A stretch of 64,000 nucleotides of DNA from Candidatus Latescibacterota bacterium (lineage in GTDB: Bacteria > Latescibacterota > UBA2968 > UBA8231): the NCBI GenBank assembly GCA_022826515.1, contig JAJDUT010000041.1:5408-69407 (forward strand). Reading direction: 5' to 3'. Positions 9,800 to 18,029 of the stretch are shown one piece after another. Under the pieces are notes generated by a model. The model had not been told where the DNA came from, ran no database searches, and saw only the letters and a program-made list of their open reading frames with translations. Numbering within the stretch: the stretch's first letter is position 1; each line of letters opens with the position of its first letter. A program made the position numbers and the translations under genes.

Positions 9800-11436
9800 T
9801 CGACGGTCTCCACCGATTCCTCAGCATCCCCCACCCGTAACTCTCCCGATACCAACTTCGGCAACAGCCTATCCTTTAGAGCGGCGAGGGTACGGGATTC
9901 GCGCACAGCCTCACTAGCCCGTACGAATAGCGGTTGGACAACTTCACCGAACCTCGCGGCAATCGGCTCCGGCGGCGAGGGCAACAGAAACTGAGACAAT
10001 GCTTTCGCGGGTACGCGCTGACGACCGCTCGACCCTGTCATGTTTTGAATTGCAAACTCGCGGAAGCCGGCGCTGCGTGCGAGACAATAGGCGAACTCGT
10101 TTGGGAGGGGAGGCATTGGCCGTATGACAATATACTCAGTCGAACCCCAGCCTATCCTATCGTGGGGCAAGAAGTCCACATAGGCCGTCTTACCGTTTTC
10201 CAAGCAAGGGGTGATGCGAGCGACAAGAGTATCGCCGTTGGTGAAACGCATCCCTGAGCCGAAGGGCCGATCAATCACAGTGTCGGGTACATGTCCTCTC
10301 GTCGGCATGTTCGCCATGTCAAGATACGGGGCAACCTCTCCCTTTCGCAGTGATCGCGGTGGGTTGACCTCGATCATTTCAGGTAGTGGAACTACCTCCC
10401 ACCCCTCCGGTATCTTCCCCAATTCCGATTCCACCAGCCGATCAGGAAAGAGCGCGGCAACATCCGGCGGCAGCCCAGTATCCCGCCCTTCCATCTTGGC
10501 GCGAACCGGATCAAAATCGACGAACCACGACTTGAACAGCGCCCGCGCCATCTCCTCCAGCGTCTCATTCATGCGCCGATTGAGTTCAATCTTGTCGTCG
10601 AGGGTGCCGAGGATATGGGCGATGGAGCGTTGCTCGGCCACGTCCATCGGGGCTTGTACATCGAGCGATTCGATCATCCCCTTAGTCAGGGCATTCCTTG
10701 TTCCTCCAGCCCCTGCCCATGACAAGAGCATTGCCTGTATCTCGGGACATACGAGGAAATAGCGCAAAAAGCGTGGCGACAGCTTATTGGGGTCCGGTCG
10801 GATGATGACGACATGCTGATTCACACGAGCTGGAAGTACGTCTGGTGCTACCTGACATGCCCGAGCCACCGAATCCCCGGTGATGTTGAGCAGAACATCG
10901 TCAGCAAAGACCTCAACATTGTCGAGGGCGGTTGCCTGCTGCTGGTTGATGAACGCCAAGCCATCATAATTGAATCGATTATTGTGGACGTTTTGGCTCC
11001 TGATTAGCGCATAAGGCCCATCCTTCAAATAGACCTCTTGTCCGCCGCGTGGGGTCGCCCCGCTTCCAATTTTTGTACAGACATCGCCGAGACGCAGAGC
11101 CCCCCAACCGTCACCCACCATACCCAATTCTTCCTTCTCCACCAACACCACATGCTCAGCCTCAATCCGCTTCCGAAACGACTCCGACAACTCATCCCAG
11201 ATAAACAGGTCCACTGGAAAGGGCAGACTGCTCTCTTCTAGGGCTTCCCTGAGATTGAAAACGGCCGCTTTCTGTTCGCGCGAAGTAAAAGCAACCAAAT
11301 CTAAGTCGGACTGCGGACGTGCAGTCCACTTGACCCGGGAACCATAAGCCCATACGACAACATTGGGCAGATGCTGTTTCAGCAGACCGAGGACCAACTT
11401 GTGATCGTCGACGCTAATGTCTATAGCGTCGGTCAT
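9796..11436 (-). CDS. hsdS: MNT nucleotidyltransferase domain fused to type I specificity subunit HsdS
   Basis: 546 residues. Residues 1-100 form a minimal nucleotidyltransferase with G32-S33 and the D44-L-D46 metal-binding pair in SDLDLV. From about residue 107 a normal HsdS follows: first target-recognition domain, a central coiled conserved region (LDDKIELNRRMNETLEEMAR), second target-recognition domain from about 343, and the tail LLPKLVSGELRV. HsdS chooses the DNA site for methylation and cutting; the MNT domain is the partner type of the upstream HI0074-like protein. ATG at 11436 is chosen over TTG at 11442 because it overlaps the upstream stop as ATGA. The second half is nearly identical to hsdS at 29235-30521, while the first recognition domain differs. 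Confidence 0.9.
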   Translation of the reverse strand: MTDAIDISVDDHKLVLGLLKQHLPNVVVWAYGSRVKWTARPQSDLDLVAFTSREQKAAVFNLREALEESSLPFPVDLFIWDELSESFRKRIEAEHVVLVEKEELGMVGDGWGALRLGDVCTKIGSGATPRGGQEVYLKDGPYALIRSQNVHNNRFNYDGLAFINQQQATALDNVEVFADDVLLNITGDSVARACQVAPDVLPARVNQHVVIIRPDPNKLSPRFLRYFLVCPEIQAMLLSWAGAGGTRNALTKGMIESLDVQAPMDVAEQRSIAHILGTLDDKIELNRRMNETLEEMARALFKSWFVDFDPVRAKMEGRDTGLPPDVAALFPDRLVESELGKIPEGWEVVPLPEMIEVNPPRSLRKGEVAPYLDMANMPTRGHVPDTVIDRPFGSGMRFTNGDTLVARITPCLENGKTAYVDFLPHDRIGWGSTEYIVIRPMPPLPNEFAYCLARSAGFREFAIQNMTGSSGRQRVPAKALSQFLLPSPPEPIAARFGEVVQPLFVRASEAVRESRTLAALKDRLLPKLVSGELRVGDAEESVETVE

Positions 11437-11849
11437 TCCCAAGTATTCCCTGTCATGGTTTGGTAAAGCCCAATGGCGTCGTCAATAAAATCACCCACAA
11501 TTCCAAGAGCCTTCTCTGCTTTCTCTCCACTGTAGTCGTGAGTAGTATCGATACGAGCGCGGACGTATTGTTCCCATTGGGGAAAGGGAGACGAAAGCAG
11601 GTTGTTGGAATCGGCCAGATGTAAAATTGGTATAGGACTATTGGGAATGTCAGCAAGGCCCAATACTTCTTGCAGATAACGCTTTAGTACCTTCCACATC
11701 GTATCGTAGCAGATTTCAAAACGATGAATTGTCGACTCGGCTACACCCTCTTTCATAAGTTCCGGGAGTTCATCGTCCAGATTCTTATAGTTGTCATACT
11801 GCAACTCAAGATTCTTCAGAGCCTTGCTAAAATTCCCATAATCGATCAT
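11433..11849 (-). CDS. HI0074-type nucleotidyltransferase substrate-binding (HEPN-like) protein
   Basis: 138 residues, largely helical, with the family-typical EICYDTMWKVLKRYL core. HI0074 proteins are HEPN-fold partners of minimal nucleotidyltransferases (HI0073). Here the partner is the MNT domain on the N-terminus of the adjacent HsdS, coupled through an ATGA overlap at 11436-11433. The start ATG at 11849 has AAGGA eight bases upstream, and that Shine-Dalgarno lies in the tail of the broken hepT. No RX4-6H RNase motif typical of toxic HepT is obvious, so it may be a structural partner rather than a toxin. Confidence 0.82.
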   Translation of the reverse strand: MIDYGNFSKALKNLELQYDNYKNLDDELPELMKEGVAESTIHRFEICYDTMWKVLKRYLQEVLGLADIPNSPIPILHLADSNNLLSSPFPQWEQYVRARIDTTHDYSGEKAEKALGIVGDFIDDAIGLYQTMTGNTWE

Positions 11850-11853
11850 CGGT

Positions 11854-12006
11854 CTATTCCTTAATGATCTCGAACTCGCGCTCTACTGCGGCTCGCAACA
11901 TGGCGTCGCGCTGATAATCGTCAAAGGTCTTGCCGGTAACGAATTCATCCAATAAGCCCGCAGCTTTCTGGATGTCATACAGATATTTCCGAGCTTCAAG
12001 CTGCAT
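11854..12006 (-). pseudogene. Truncated hepT (DUF86 HEPN toxin), C-terminal half lost
   Basis: The first 48 or so codons, beginning MQLEARKYLYDIQ, match the complete hepT at 28193-28543 almost exactly. The frame then reads IIKE and stops, where the intact gene continues IIGEAMTQLAKV. The lost half carries the catalytic R-X4-H-X-Y motif, so the product cannot be an active RNase. The break lies 5 bases before the HI0074-like gene, which suggests a deletion that joined two TA-type modules. Confidence 0.88.
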
Positions 12007-12301
12007 AGAGCCGTGTCCTAGTCTCTTCGACTCGTTGCCGGAAGAAGGGGTTCTTGATAGCCGAGTCAACGACGAGGTCCACAGGGTGGCCAAAAAGCAG
12101 TTCCAGAGCCTCTAACAGTCCGAAATAGGCGTCGGCGTATTCTCCCGAAGGCAACGTTTGGAATTCAACCAAGAAGTCCAAGTCGCTTTCGCCATGGTAG
12201 TTGCCGGTGATAGCCGAGCCGAACAAATCAAGCCGCAGAACGCGGTAACGGACGCAAAGCTGCTCCGGTTCACCGCCCCGCTCCTCGACAATAGGTATCA
12301 T
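11996..12301 (-). CDS. mntA: MntA-type minimal nucleotidyltransferase (antitoxin), copy 1
   Basis: 101 residues with GSA (residues 28-30) and SDLDF around residue 40, the GS-X10-DXD pattern of MNT enzymes. MntA antitoxins AMPylate and silence HepT RNases. The gene overlaps the first codons of the truncated hepT by 11 bases, the same arrangement as the intact pair at 27898-28543. GGAG lies upstream of ATG 12301. Its toxin target is broken here, so it is either an orphan antitoxin or acts on another copy. Two further near-identical copies lie at 27898 and 30974. Confidence 0.9.
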   Translation of the reverse strand: MIPIVEERGGEPEQLCVRYRVLRLDLFGSAITGNYHGESDLDFLVEFQTLPSGEYADAYFGLLEALELLFGHPVDLVVDSAIKNPFFRQRVEETRTRLYAA

Positions 12302-12327
12302 CGGACGCTCTCCTTTCTAGCCCACAA

Positions 12328-14073
12328 TCACGGCTCTATTGCGCGATACTCCACCAGTGCCGACCGGCCTACGATATAGACGATACGCCCCCACATTTCG
12401 ACGCCATTGGCATCCATCAGTCGCAAGTCTTCATCAAAAGAAAAGTGAACGGGTTGGCTCTGGCCTTGATTGATGGTGATGTTCGAGGCATAGAGATAGG
12501 TTCGGTCATGGGGGCCGCGAATGGGATTGAGCTGCCCCTTGAACCCCGGAATGGTGCCGGTTGCCTCGGGAAAAATCACCGCGCCGCCGCCAGAAAGGGA
12601 TTTGAGTTCCACCGCCAGCGCACCATCCGCCGGAACCCACCCATGTTCAAGGTGTGCGGCACAGCCCTTGGCGGCGACGAACACAGTCATGGGCAGGTTT
12701 GTCGCGTACAAGTCCAGTGCCGCTTCTCCGTTCTCATCTGTCGTAGCTCGTTTCCAAGTGTTGTCGGGGAATAGCCCTAGCAAGTCGGCTCCCGCGACCG
12801 GGCGACCCTCTCGACGAACCGTCACCACCACAGTAGCTGGCGTGGCATTCGTGGCCGCGGAGGGCAGCATCAGGAAGAGGTCGGACTCACTAAGGATCCA
12901 ATACGTGGGGGCTTTCCCGCTCAACGCCTCGGTCTCGCGCAGGATAATGGGAACCCCATCGCCGCGCCGCTCCATGAAGAATTGACGCTTTTCAGAACCG
13001 GGAATGTCGCCAACGGGCATTCGTCCGAGCGCGGATGCAATGGTTTCGTTGCGCGTCGCTTGCCGAGCGGCCATGCTGTCAATGGTGAGGTTGTTGGCCA
13101 GCCCACCCGGCGAATTGATCTCTATGCGGTCGGCAAACATGGATACTCGAATTCGGCTGACGCGGATCGAATAGTCCCGATGGGCGACGGCATTCACCAT
13201 CGCCTCGAAAAGTGCTTCGGCACTGTACTGTGGAAGATCTAGGCGGGCGGGTTTCTTGTACGCCCCAACGCGCATGTTGCGCATCACAAAGGCCATGGCG
13301 TCCGCCACCTGCTGGTTGATCGGCCCCGTGATGACCCGCGTATCGAGTTGGCCGGACGCCCGGTCCTCGCCGCGATAGTGGGTCGCGGTAATGCAAGCGC
13401 TGGGAAGCCACTCCTCTGGCGCGTGAGTACACAGGAGAATCCCCGCCACCGTGGCTCGCATTACGCCGTCCTCATCCCTGCCCAACAGTGCGAGTTTTTC
13501 CAAGGCCGTTTCGGGATCGGCCCGCCCGCCCACGCTGAGCAGCGGTTTCCAAAGTGTCTCCTCCAGCGTGCGGTATCCGGTATCCGGCACGGGCTGCTCA
13601 TCGAACCAGCGATAACGCGCTTGGCCGCGCTGTTGAGCCAAGCGCATTCGCTCGTCGCTGGCCATCTGTCGTTTGGAACTACCGACGCGCCGGAAGCTAC
13701 CCCCCGGGCTGTCGTGCTGCGCGGTGCCTTTGGCTACTGAGACGGCCAACAGTGCTTTGTCGTCGAGTTCGTGGCGAGTAATGGTTACGTCGAAGAGCGG
13801 CGGCCTGATCGAGTGAGAACACAACTCGACGACCATGCGTTCCAAAGCGTCCATTTGTTCACGCGACATGCCCTGTATTGCACCGTCATCGGTGACACCA
13901 CAGAGCAACACACCGCCGCTGGCATTGGCAAAAGCCGCTATTTCATCTGCCAAATCGTCTCGTTTGGGTGCCGTCGGACGGTCGGCGCGGAACTCAACCT
14001 GCTTGAACTCCCAGTAGCTATCCTCCCCTAAATCCAATTGGCGTTTGATGTCTTCTGTGTTCATACGCATCAT
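12328..14073 (-). CDS. AlbA_2 (Schlafen AAA_4) / HATPase domain protein of the hsd operon
   Basis: 581 residues. The N-terminal AlbA_2 domain shows [26 protein letters not shown] and a conserved [14 protein letters not shown] segment. A central HATPase_c_4-like domain has [16 protein letters not shown]. The C-terminal 170 residues resemble a carboxypeptidase-regulatory Ig-like domain ([15 protein letters not shown] and following). Such proteins are common in type I R-M operons, usually labelled putative transcriptional regulators or DNA-binding ATPases; their role is not established. The frame stays open to 14757 inside hsdM, but ATG 14073 or 14070 is chosen because GGAG precedes it and it overlaps the ancestral hsdM stop (TGA at 14072-14070). 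Confidence 0.85.
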   Translation of the reverse strand: MMRMNTEDIKRQLDLGEDSYWEFKQVEFRADRPTAPKRDDLADEIAAFANASGGVLLCGVTDDGAIQGMSREQMDALERMVVELCSHSIRPPLFDVTITRHELDDKALLAVSVAKGTAQHDSPGGSFRRVGSSKRQMASDERMRLAQQRGQARYRWFDEQPVPDTGYRTLEETLWKPLLSVGGRADPETALEKLALLGRDEDGVMRATVAGILLCTHAPEEWLPSACITATHYRGEDRASGQLDTRVITGPINQQVADAMAFVMRNMRVGAYKKPARLDLPQYSAEALFEAMVNAVAHRDYSIRVSRIRVSMFADRIEINSPGGLANNLTIDSMAARQATRNETIASALGRMPVGDIPGSEKRQFFMERRGDGVPIILRETEALSGKAPTYWILSESDLFLMLPSAATNATPATVVVTVRREGRPVAGADLLGLFPDNTWKRATTDENGEAALDLYATNLPMTVFVAAKGCAAHLEHGWVPADGALAVELKSLSGGGAVIFPEATGTIPGFKGQLNPIRGPHDRTYLYASNITINQGQSQPVHFSFDEDLRLMDANGVEMWGRIVYIVGRSALVEYRAIEP

Positions 14074-14204
14074 CTTTCTCCAAACCCCAGCTTCGCCAAG
14101 TTCGCCGCAATAGCCGCGTCCAGCCTTTGTCCCTCGGCCTGCTGCTCCCGCCACTGCGCTGTCAGCCGCTGCATCTTCTCCGCGAAAGGCTCCCCATCGT
14201 CCTC
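14070..14204 (-). pseudogene. Separated C-terminal tail of hsdM after amber stop
   Basis: Forty-four codons in frame with hsdM follow the TAG at 14207-14205. The translation begins [18 protein letters not shown] and ends LAKLGFGER before TGA. This is the standard charged helical end of HsdM proteins. It is listed separately so that the full ancestral gene (14070-15659) can be reconstructed. Confidence 0.8.
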
Positions 14205-15659
14205 CTACACCTCGGCACCAACATAGCACCCCGGCGTGAGGACATACCCGTGCTTGCGAACCTCTTCCAGCGACGCACTCTTGCAAAAGCCGGGAACATC
14301 TTCGTAGTCGCCTGCCTCCTCCTCGCCTCTCCAAGCGTGATACGCACGGGCGATGCGAGCGATGTCCTCTGGTGCAAAATCGCGGTGGGTGCGGTCCACC
14401 ATAAACCCCAACTTCCTCGCGTCGATAAACAAAATCTCGCTCCGGCGGTCGCGGTATTTGCCATTGCGCCGGTTGCGGGACAAAAACCAGAGGCAGGCCG
14501 GTATCTGGGTCGAATAGAAAAGCTGGCCGGGCAGCGCAACCATGCAATCTACCAAGTCGGCTTCTATCAGACTCTTTCTGATGTCGCCCTCTCTCGACTG
14601 GTTGGACGACATAGAGCCGTTGGCCAACACGAAACCCGCCGCACCCGTGGGCGCAAGGTGGTGGACGATGTGCTGCACCCAAGCGAAATTGGCATTGCCC
14701 TTCGGCGGTGCCCCGAACTGCCAACGCTGGTCCTCTTGCAGCCGCTCGCCGCCCCAATCGGAGATGTTGAACGGCGGATTGGCGAGAATGAAGTCGGCCT
14801 TCAAGTCGGGATGGCGGTCGTTGTGAAAGCTGTCGCCGTGGGCGATTTGGCCCTCAATGCCCCGGATCGCCAAGTTCATCTTAGCCAGCCGCCACGTAGT
14901 GTAATTGGACTCCTGACCGTAGATGGAGATGTCAGAGCGAGCACTACCCGAGGTATGGGCGTCGATGAATTCCACCGACTGGACGAACATGCCTGAAGAG
15001 CCGCAGCAGGGATCATAGACCCGGCCTTGGTACGGCTCTAGCATCTCGACAAGGAGCTTGACCACGCTGCGCGGGGTGTAAAACTCGCCCCCTCGCTTGC
15101 CTTCGGCGCTGGCAAACTGAGAAAGGAAGTACTCATAGACCCGGCCCAACACGTCCTTGGAGCGGGCCTCGGCGTCGCCGACGGTGATATTGCTCACGAG
15201 GTCTATGAGTTGTCCAAGCCGCTGCTTGTCCAAGATGGGCCGGGCGTAGTCCTTGGGCAGCACATCCTTGAGGGCAGGGTTGTCGCGCTCGATACCGGCC
15301 ATAGCCTCATCTACGACTTGGCCGATGGTGGGCTGCCGCGCCTGCTGTTTGAGACGCGACCAGCGGGCCTCCACCGGCACCCAAAAAATGTTCTCGGCGC
15401 GGTACTCGTCTGGGTCCTCGGGATCAGCCCCTGCGCTCCGCTCCGCCTCCAGCCGGGTATATGCTTCCTCGAAAGCATCGGAGATGTACTTGAGGAAGAT
15501 AAGACCCAAGACGACGTGCTTGTATTCAGCCGCGTCCATGCTACCCCGCAGGGCATCAGCCATTTGCCATAGCTCGGCCTCGTAGCCGGTGGTGGCTCCG
15601 TTGCCGGTCTGCTCACGCTCTGTGTTGGAGGATGTCCGTCTCTGTCGCGTTGTCGTCAT
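14205..15659 (-). CDS. hsdM: Type I DNA methyltransferase subunit HsdM, shortened by an amber codon
   Basis: 484 residues. It contains the N-terminal HsdM helical domain, a SAM-binding motif DPCCGSSG (216-223) and NPPF (294-297), the N6-adenine methyltransferase signature. With HsdS it methylates host sites; with HsdR it also cuts. A TAG stands at 14207-14205. Past it the same frame encodes 44 more residues of HsdM-like C-terminus ([14 protein letters not shown], then a helical stretch) and ends at TGA 14072-14070, overlapping the next gene. The amber codon thus removes the usual C-terminal helices that contact HsdS. It could be a recent mutation, a sequencing error, or suppressed. Confidence 0.9.
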   Translation of the reverse strand: MTTTRQRRTSSNTEREQTGNGATTGYEAELWQMADALRGSMDAAEYKHVVLGLIFLKYISDAFEEAYTRLEAERSAGADPEDPDEYRAENIFWVPVEARWSRLKQQARQPTIGQVVDEAMAGIERDNPALKDVLPKDYARPILDKQRLGQLIDLVSNITVGDAEARSKDVLGRVYEYFLSQFASAEGKRGGEFYTPRSVVKLLVEMLEPYQGRVYDPCCGSSGMFVQSVEFIDAHTSGSARSDISIYGQESNYTTWRLAKMNLAIRGIEGQIAHGDSFHNDRHPDLKADFILANPPFNISDWGGERLQEDQRWQFGAPPKGNANFAWVQHIVHHLAPTGAAGFVLANGSMSSNQSREGDIRKSLIEADLVDCMVALPGQLFYSTQIPACLWFLSRNRRNGKYRDRRSEILFIDARKLGFMVDRTHRDFAPEDIARIARAYHAWRGEEEAGDYEDVPGFCKSASLEEVRKHGYVLTPGCYVGAEV

Positions 15660-15868
15660 TGTATTCCACTTCTAAATAGTATCCTGTGGGACGATCATAA
15701 AAGCCAGCAGAACAAATTAATACACCGGCAGACGGTTGCCCACCGTCCCGGACGCCTGACTCGTGTGCGGGCAAAATGGAAGCCTACGGAGCCTTAGACG
15801 GCTTACATGGCCATTTCCACACCCCCTTTGGTGGTGAATTCTCGCCTTCCCATCGCCTTGCCCCATCC
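15660..15868. other. Intergenic gap between the defence island and the housekeeping block
   Basis: No open frame of interest is seen here. It separates the divergently oriented hsdM (minus) and the TPR gene (plus). No repeat of the tRNA-Lys 3' end, integrase gene or clear attachment site is visible at this edge of the island. Confidence 0.5.
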
Positions 15869-15897
15869 TTGACATTTCGCAGTTCAAAGCATAAAAT
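15869..15897 (+). promoter_or_regulatory. Sigma-70-type promoter
   Basis: TTGACA at 15869-15874, a 17-base spacer and TAAAAT at 15892-15897. The -35 box is perfect and the -10 differs at one base. It lies 42 bases before the TPR gene and probably drives that gene and efp. Confidence 0.75.
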
Positions 15898-15939
15898 AGC
15901 CTCGCGTTTTAGTCGCCTTAGCACCCCATCCCTAGCGTC

Positions 15940-16962
15940 ATGGCCGACTCCATCGCCAAACTAGAAAAGGCACTTCGCCGCGACCCGGATTCCCCGCGCT
16001 TCGCTCGCCTCGCTGATCTCTATCTCAAACGCGGGCACATCGAGCGCGCCATCGAACTGTGCCAAAAGGGTTGTGCGAGTTTTCCCGGTTACGCCACTGG
16101 CTTTATCGTCCTCAGCAAGTGCTATGAAAAACGGGGGAACTTAGAAGAAGCGCGCAAAGCCATGGAACAAGCTCTGCGGATCGACCCAGAAAACCCCAGC
16201 GGGTACAAGCGCCTCGCCCACCTTTTTGAGCAACTCGACATCGCGCCGCAGGCTTTGCAAAGCCTGCGCCAAGCCGCGTATTTTGACCCTTTCGACACCT
16301 CGTTAGCCGAACAGATCAACCGCTTCGCCCGCCAAACCCACCAAGAGGCACCCGAAGCCAAACCCGAAGCCAAACCCGAACCCAAACCTAAACCCGAACC
16401 CAAACCCGAAGCCGAACCCAAACCCGAACCCAAACCCGAAGCCAAACCTAAACCCGAACCCAAACCCAAACCTGAACCCGAAGCCGAAGCCAAGCCCAAA
16501 CCCAAACCCGAAGCCAAACCCAAAGCCGAAGCCGAAGCCAAACCCAAAGCCGAAGCCGAAGCCGAAGCCAAACCCGAAGCCGAAGAGGTCGCGACCGTCC
16601 CTAGCGCGGCCCCGGTCGAATCCACTCAGCCCCAAGCGCTGCCGCCAAACCAGCCTCCCGATGACGACCGCGACGACCTGTACGGCGACACCGACGACCG
16701 CGAACTGCTCCGCCTCTTGCAGGAGATCGAAGAGGAGGATGCCGCCGAACCAGCGCCCGCACCAGAAGAGCCACCCACTCCGGCCGATAGCGAGCCAAGC
16801 GCACCGAAAAGCAAGCGCATTGCCACCATGACGCTGGCCGAGATCTATACTACGCAGGGTTTGACCCAGAAGGCGATCGAAACGTATCGCGAGCTGCTCG
16901 AACAAGAGCCGAACAACACCATCATCCGCAGCAAGCTATCTTCACTAGAACAAAAACAATAA
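15940..16962 (+). CDS. TPR protein with Ala/Glu/Lys/Pro repeat linker
   Basis: 340 residues. Residues 1-115 hold about three tetratricopeptide repeats. Residues about 137-207 are an unbroken KPEPKPEA-type low-complexity stretch encoded by 6-base units, followed by an acidic linker and a last TPR near residues 288-335 (LAEIYTTQGLTQKAIETYRELLEQ). No signal peptide or membrane segment is seen, so it is probably a cytoplasmic scaffold; the linker resembles extended spacers. It is followed by efp after 20 bases. Function unknown. Confidence 0.85.
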   Translation: MADSIAKLEKALRRDPDSPRFARLADLYLKRGHIERAIELCQKGCASFPGYATGFIVLSKCYEKRGNLEEARKAMEQALRIDPENPSGYKRLAHLFEQLDIAPQALQSLRQAAYFDPFDTSLAEQINRFARQTHQEAPEAKPEAKPEPKPKPEPKPEAEPKPEPKPEAKPKPEPKPKPEPEAEAKPKPKPEAKPKAEAEAKPKAEAEAEAKPEAEEVATVPSAAPVESTQPQALPPNQPPDDDRDDLYGDTDDRELLRLLQEIEEEDAAEPAPAPEEPPTPADSEPSAPKSKRIATMTLAEIYTTQGLTQKAIETYRELLEQEPNNTIIRSKLSSLEQKQ

Positions 16963-16982
16963 CGCACACTAACGGGAAAGAG

Positions 16983-17540
16983 ATGGCAGACACCACGGAT
17001 TTTAGAAACGGCTTTACCATGTCCCTCGACGGCGAGCTCTTCTCCATCGTCGAATTTCAGCATGTCAAACCGGGCAAGGGCAGCGCCTTCGTGCGCACCA
17101 AGCTCAAAAACACCAAAACCGGTGCCGTGCTCGACCGCACCTTCCGCTCGGGCGACAAAGTCGAGCAAGTCCGGCTCGAAAAGCGCCAGATGCAGTACCT
17201 ATATTCCGACCAAGGGCTATACTACTTCATGGACTTGGACACCTACGATCAGCTCCAGGTGTCCGCAGTGCTCGTTGGCACGGCCAGCAACCTCCTCAAA
17301 GAAAGCGAGAACGCCTTCCTCCTCATAGCGGGTGAGGAGGTCGTCTCCGTCGAGCTACCCAACTTCGTCTCCCTTGCCGTCACCCACACCGAACCGGGCA
17401 TCAAAGGCGACACCGCCACCGGCGCGGTCAAGCCAGCCACCCTAGAAACAGGCTACGTGGTGCAAGTGCCGCTCTTTATCAACAAGGGCGACCAGCTCAA
17501 GGTCGATACCCGCACGGGCGAATACGTAGAGCGCGTTTGA
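16983..17540 (+). CDS. efp: Translation elongation factor P
   Basis: 185 residues, normal EF-P length, with all three OB-like domains. EF-P relieves ribosome stalling at polyproline. The modification loop reads HVKPGKGSAF, so the lysine normally modified is K32. No epmA/epmB homologue is in the window. A GGGAAAGAG ribosome-binding sequence precedes ATG 16983. It heads a run of genes with accB and accC. The upstream TPR protein is itself proline-rich and would plausibly need EF-P. Confidence 0.97.
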   Translation: MADTTDFRNGFTMSLDGELFSIVEFQHVKPGKGSAFVRTKLKNTKTGAVLDRTFRSGDKVEQVRLEKRQMQYLYSDQGLYYFMDLDTYDQLQVSAVLVGTASNLLKESENAFLLIAGEEVVSVELPNFVSLAVTHTEPGIKGDTATGAVKPATLETGYVVQVPLFINKGDQLKVDTRTGEYVERV

Positions 17541-17558
17541 GAAAGGACGACACCTCCT

Positions 17559-18023
17559 GTGAACGAAGACAAGCTCCGCAAACTGCTAGAGCTTTTTCGC
17601 GCTAGCGATCTAGAAGAGATAGAGGTCCAACACAGCTTCTGGCACGGCACGCGCATCCGCTTAACTCGCAGTCGTGCACCCTCCCCTGTGGCCCCTGCTG
17701 CTTCCATGCCCGTTGCGCCGATTGTGTCCACCGCGCCCCCTGAGCCTGCGGCTCCAGCACCCGCCGAAAAGACCGACGACGGCCTCCACGAAGTGCTATC
17801 GCCCATGGTCGGCACGTTTTACCGGGCCGCCTCGCCCGAAGCCGATCCCTTTGTGCGCGAGGGCGAGCGCATCGAAAGCGGCCAGACCCTCTGCATCATC
17901 GAGGCCATGAAGATCATGAACGAGATTCCCGCGGATGTCCAAGGCGAAGTCGTAGAGATTCTCGTCGGCGACGCCCAGCCCGTTGAATACAACCAAGCGC
18001 TGTTCAAAATTCGCCCCGACTAA
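17559..18023 (+). CDS. accB: Biotin carboxyl carrier protein of acetyl-CoA carboxylase
   Basis: 154 residues: N-terminal helical region, a Pro/Ala-rich linker (about 39-72) and a C-terminal biotinyl domain with EAMKIMNEI, where K118 takes biotin. It carries CO2 between AccC and the carboxyltransferase in fatty-acid synthesis. The start is GTG at 17559, with AAAGGA about 11 bases upstream. accC follows after 6 bases, the usual accBC arrangement. Confidence 0.96.
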   Translation: MNEDKLRKLLELFRASDLEEIEVQHSFWHGTRIRLTRSRAPSPVAPAASMPVAPIVSTAPPEPAAPAPAEKTDDGLHEVLSPMVGTFYRAASPEADPFVREGERIESGQTLCIIEAMKIMNEIPADVQGEVVEILVGDAQPVEYNQALFKIRPD

Positions 18024-18029
18024 GCGGCT

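Noticed and set aside
14074..14757. N-terminal extension of the AlbA_2 protein into hsdM
   Set aside because: It lies in another frame of hsdM, is low-complexity Arg-rich, and the GGAG with ATG at 14073 gives the known N-terminus.
15660..15939. Attachment-site copy of the tRNA-Lys 3' end
   Set aside because: I looked for the GGGTTCGAATCC and CGGGCGCACCA sequences near the far edge of the island and found none.
16303..16905. Minus-strand open frame encoding GFGFGF repeats
   Set aside because: It is the complement of the KPEPKP repeat in the TPR gene; no ribosome-binding site or family match.
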